Positions 63,921-64,000 of a stretch of 64,000 nt of DNA are shown here, one piece after another; the first letter of the stretch is position 1; each line of letters opens with the position of its first letter. Source of the stretch: Burkholderia sp. H160 (GTDB lineage: Bacteria > Pseudomonadota > Gammaproteobacteria > Burkholderiales > Burkholderiaceae); assembly GCA_000173575.1 (NCBI GenBank), contig ABYL01000022.1, positions 1-64,000 on the forward strand, written 5' to 3'. Made by a program: the position numbers and the translations under genes. Below the pieces are notes generated by a model, which had not been told where the DNA came from, did no database searches, and saw only the letters and a program-made list of their open reading frames with translations.

Positions 63921-63952
63921 GGGCGCCGCGGCGCGAACCGCGCGCGGCGCCC
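63921..63952 (+). terminator. GC-rich terminator hairpin downstream of msrB
   Basis: A perfect 10-bp stem (63921-63930 and 63943-63952, 12-base loop) 29 bases after the msrB stop, followed by TTCTC. A moderately convincing intrinsic terminator. Confidence 0.55.
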
Positions 63953-64000
63953 TTCTCATGCGCTCGTCCCGCTCGCCAGCGGCGATCGCGCACCTTGTAC

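Overview
The window looks like a chromosomal segment of a Burkholderia-like betaproteobacterium, most likely Paraburkholderia. The DNA is very GC-rich with strongly G/C-biased third codon positions. The gene content matches that group: a cepacian-type (bce) exopolysaccharide locus, the mltG-tmk-holB-tatD core block, a SelO pseudokinase, MsrB, DUF2917, PsiF and NRDE proteins. I saw no rRNA, tRNA, CRISPR array, complete insertion sequence or prophage.

Layout. (1) 1-777: the 3' end of a polymorphic toxin gene with a C-terminal CdiA-type RNase A-like domain, followed by its CdiI-like immunity gene. (2) 826-10689: a bce-II-like polysaccharide block. One arm (minus strand) holds a two-domain glycosyltransferase, a Wzx flippase and a secreted beta-propeller-like protein. 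The other arm (plus strand) holds an acyltransferase, an SGNH hydrolase and GDP-mannose 4,6-dehydratase. (3) 10714-15803: a compact chemosensory-like signalling operon with a membrane CheA-like kinase lacking a CheW domain, an MCP-like signalling protein, two CheC/CheX-like phosphatases and a CheY. It lies between the two polysaccharide blocks. Two small unknown genes (16142-16704) follow a good match to a flagellar sigma-28 promoter. (4) 16721-31996: a bce-I-like cluster in the order bceB-C-D-E-F-G-H-I-J-K on the minus strand, with bceA divergent. (5) 32067-36511: a gene with a transposase-derived N-terminus, a YCII protein, PsiF, a small membrane protein and a YSC84-type lipoprotein. (6) 36683-42115: a glycosyltransferase, otsA, an MscS channel, a Rap1a/Tai-like protein and an ankyrin protein. 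(7) 42167-46373: tatD, a GNAT gene, holB, tmk and mltG. (8) 46826-47867: an orphan, possibly toxin-related gene pair placed between mltG and ygfZ. (9) 47966-63891: ygfZ, an NRDE protein, a lipid/CoA metabolism block (esterase, SDR, NADPH oxidoreductase, thioesterase, MocR-type regulator, thiolase, FadB-like enzyme, acyl-CoA ligase), selO and msrB.

How the genes work together. BceA and Gmd make GDP-mannose and its 4-keto-6-deoxy derivative, the precursor of GDP-rhamnose. BceC makes UDP-glucuronate. BceB starts the repeat unit on undecaprenyl phosphate. BceG, BceH, BceJ, BceK and the BceR-like enzyme extend it, the acyltransferase and SGNH enzyme probably decorate or trim it, Wzx flips it, BceI polymerises it, and BceF, BceD and BceE control chain length and export. 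The signalling operon between the two biosynthetic blocks is a plausible but unproven regulator of this process and the most interesting part of the window. All calls come from reading the sequence; no database search was run.
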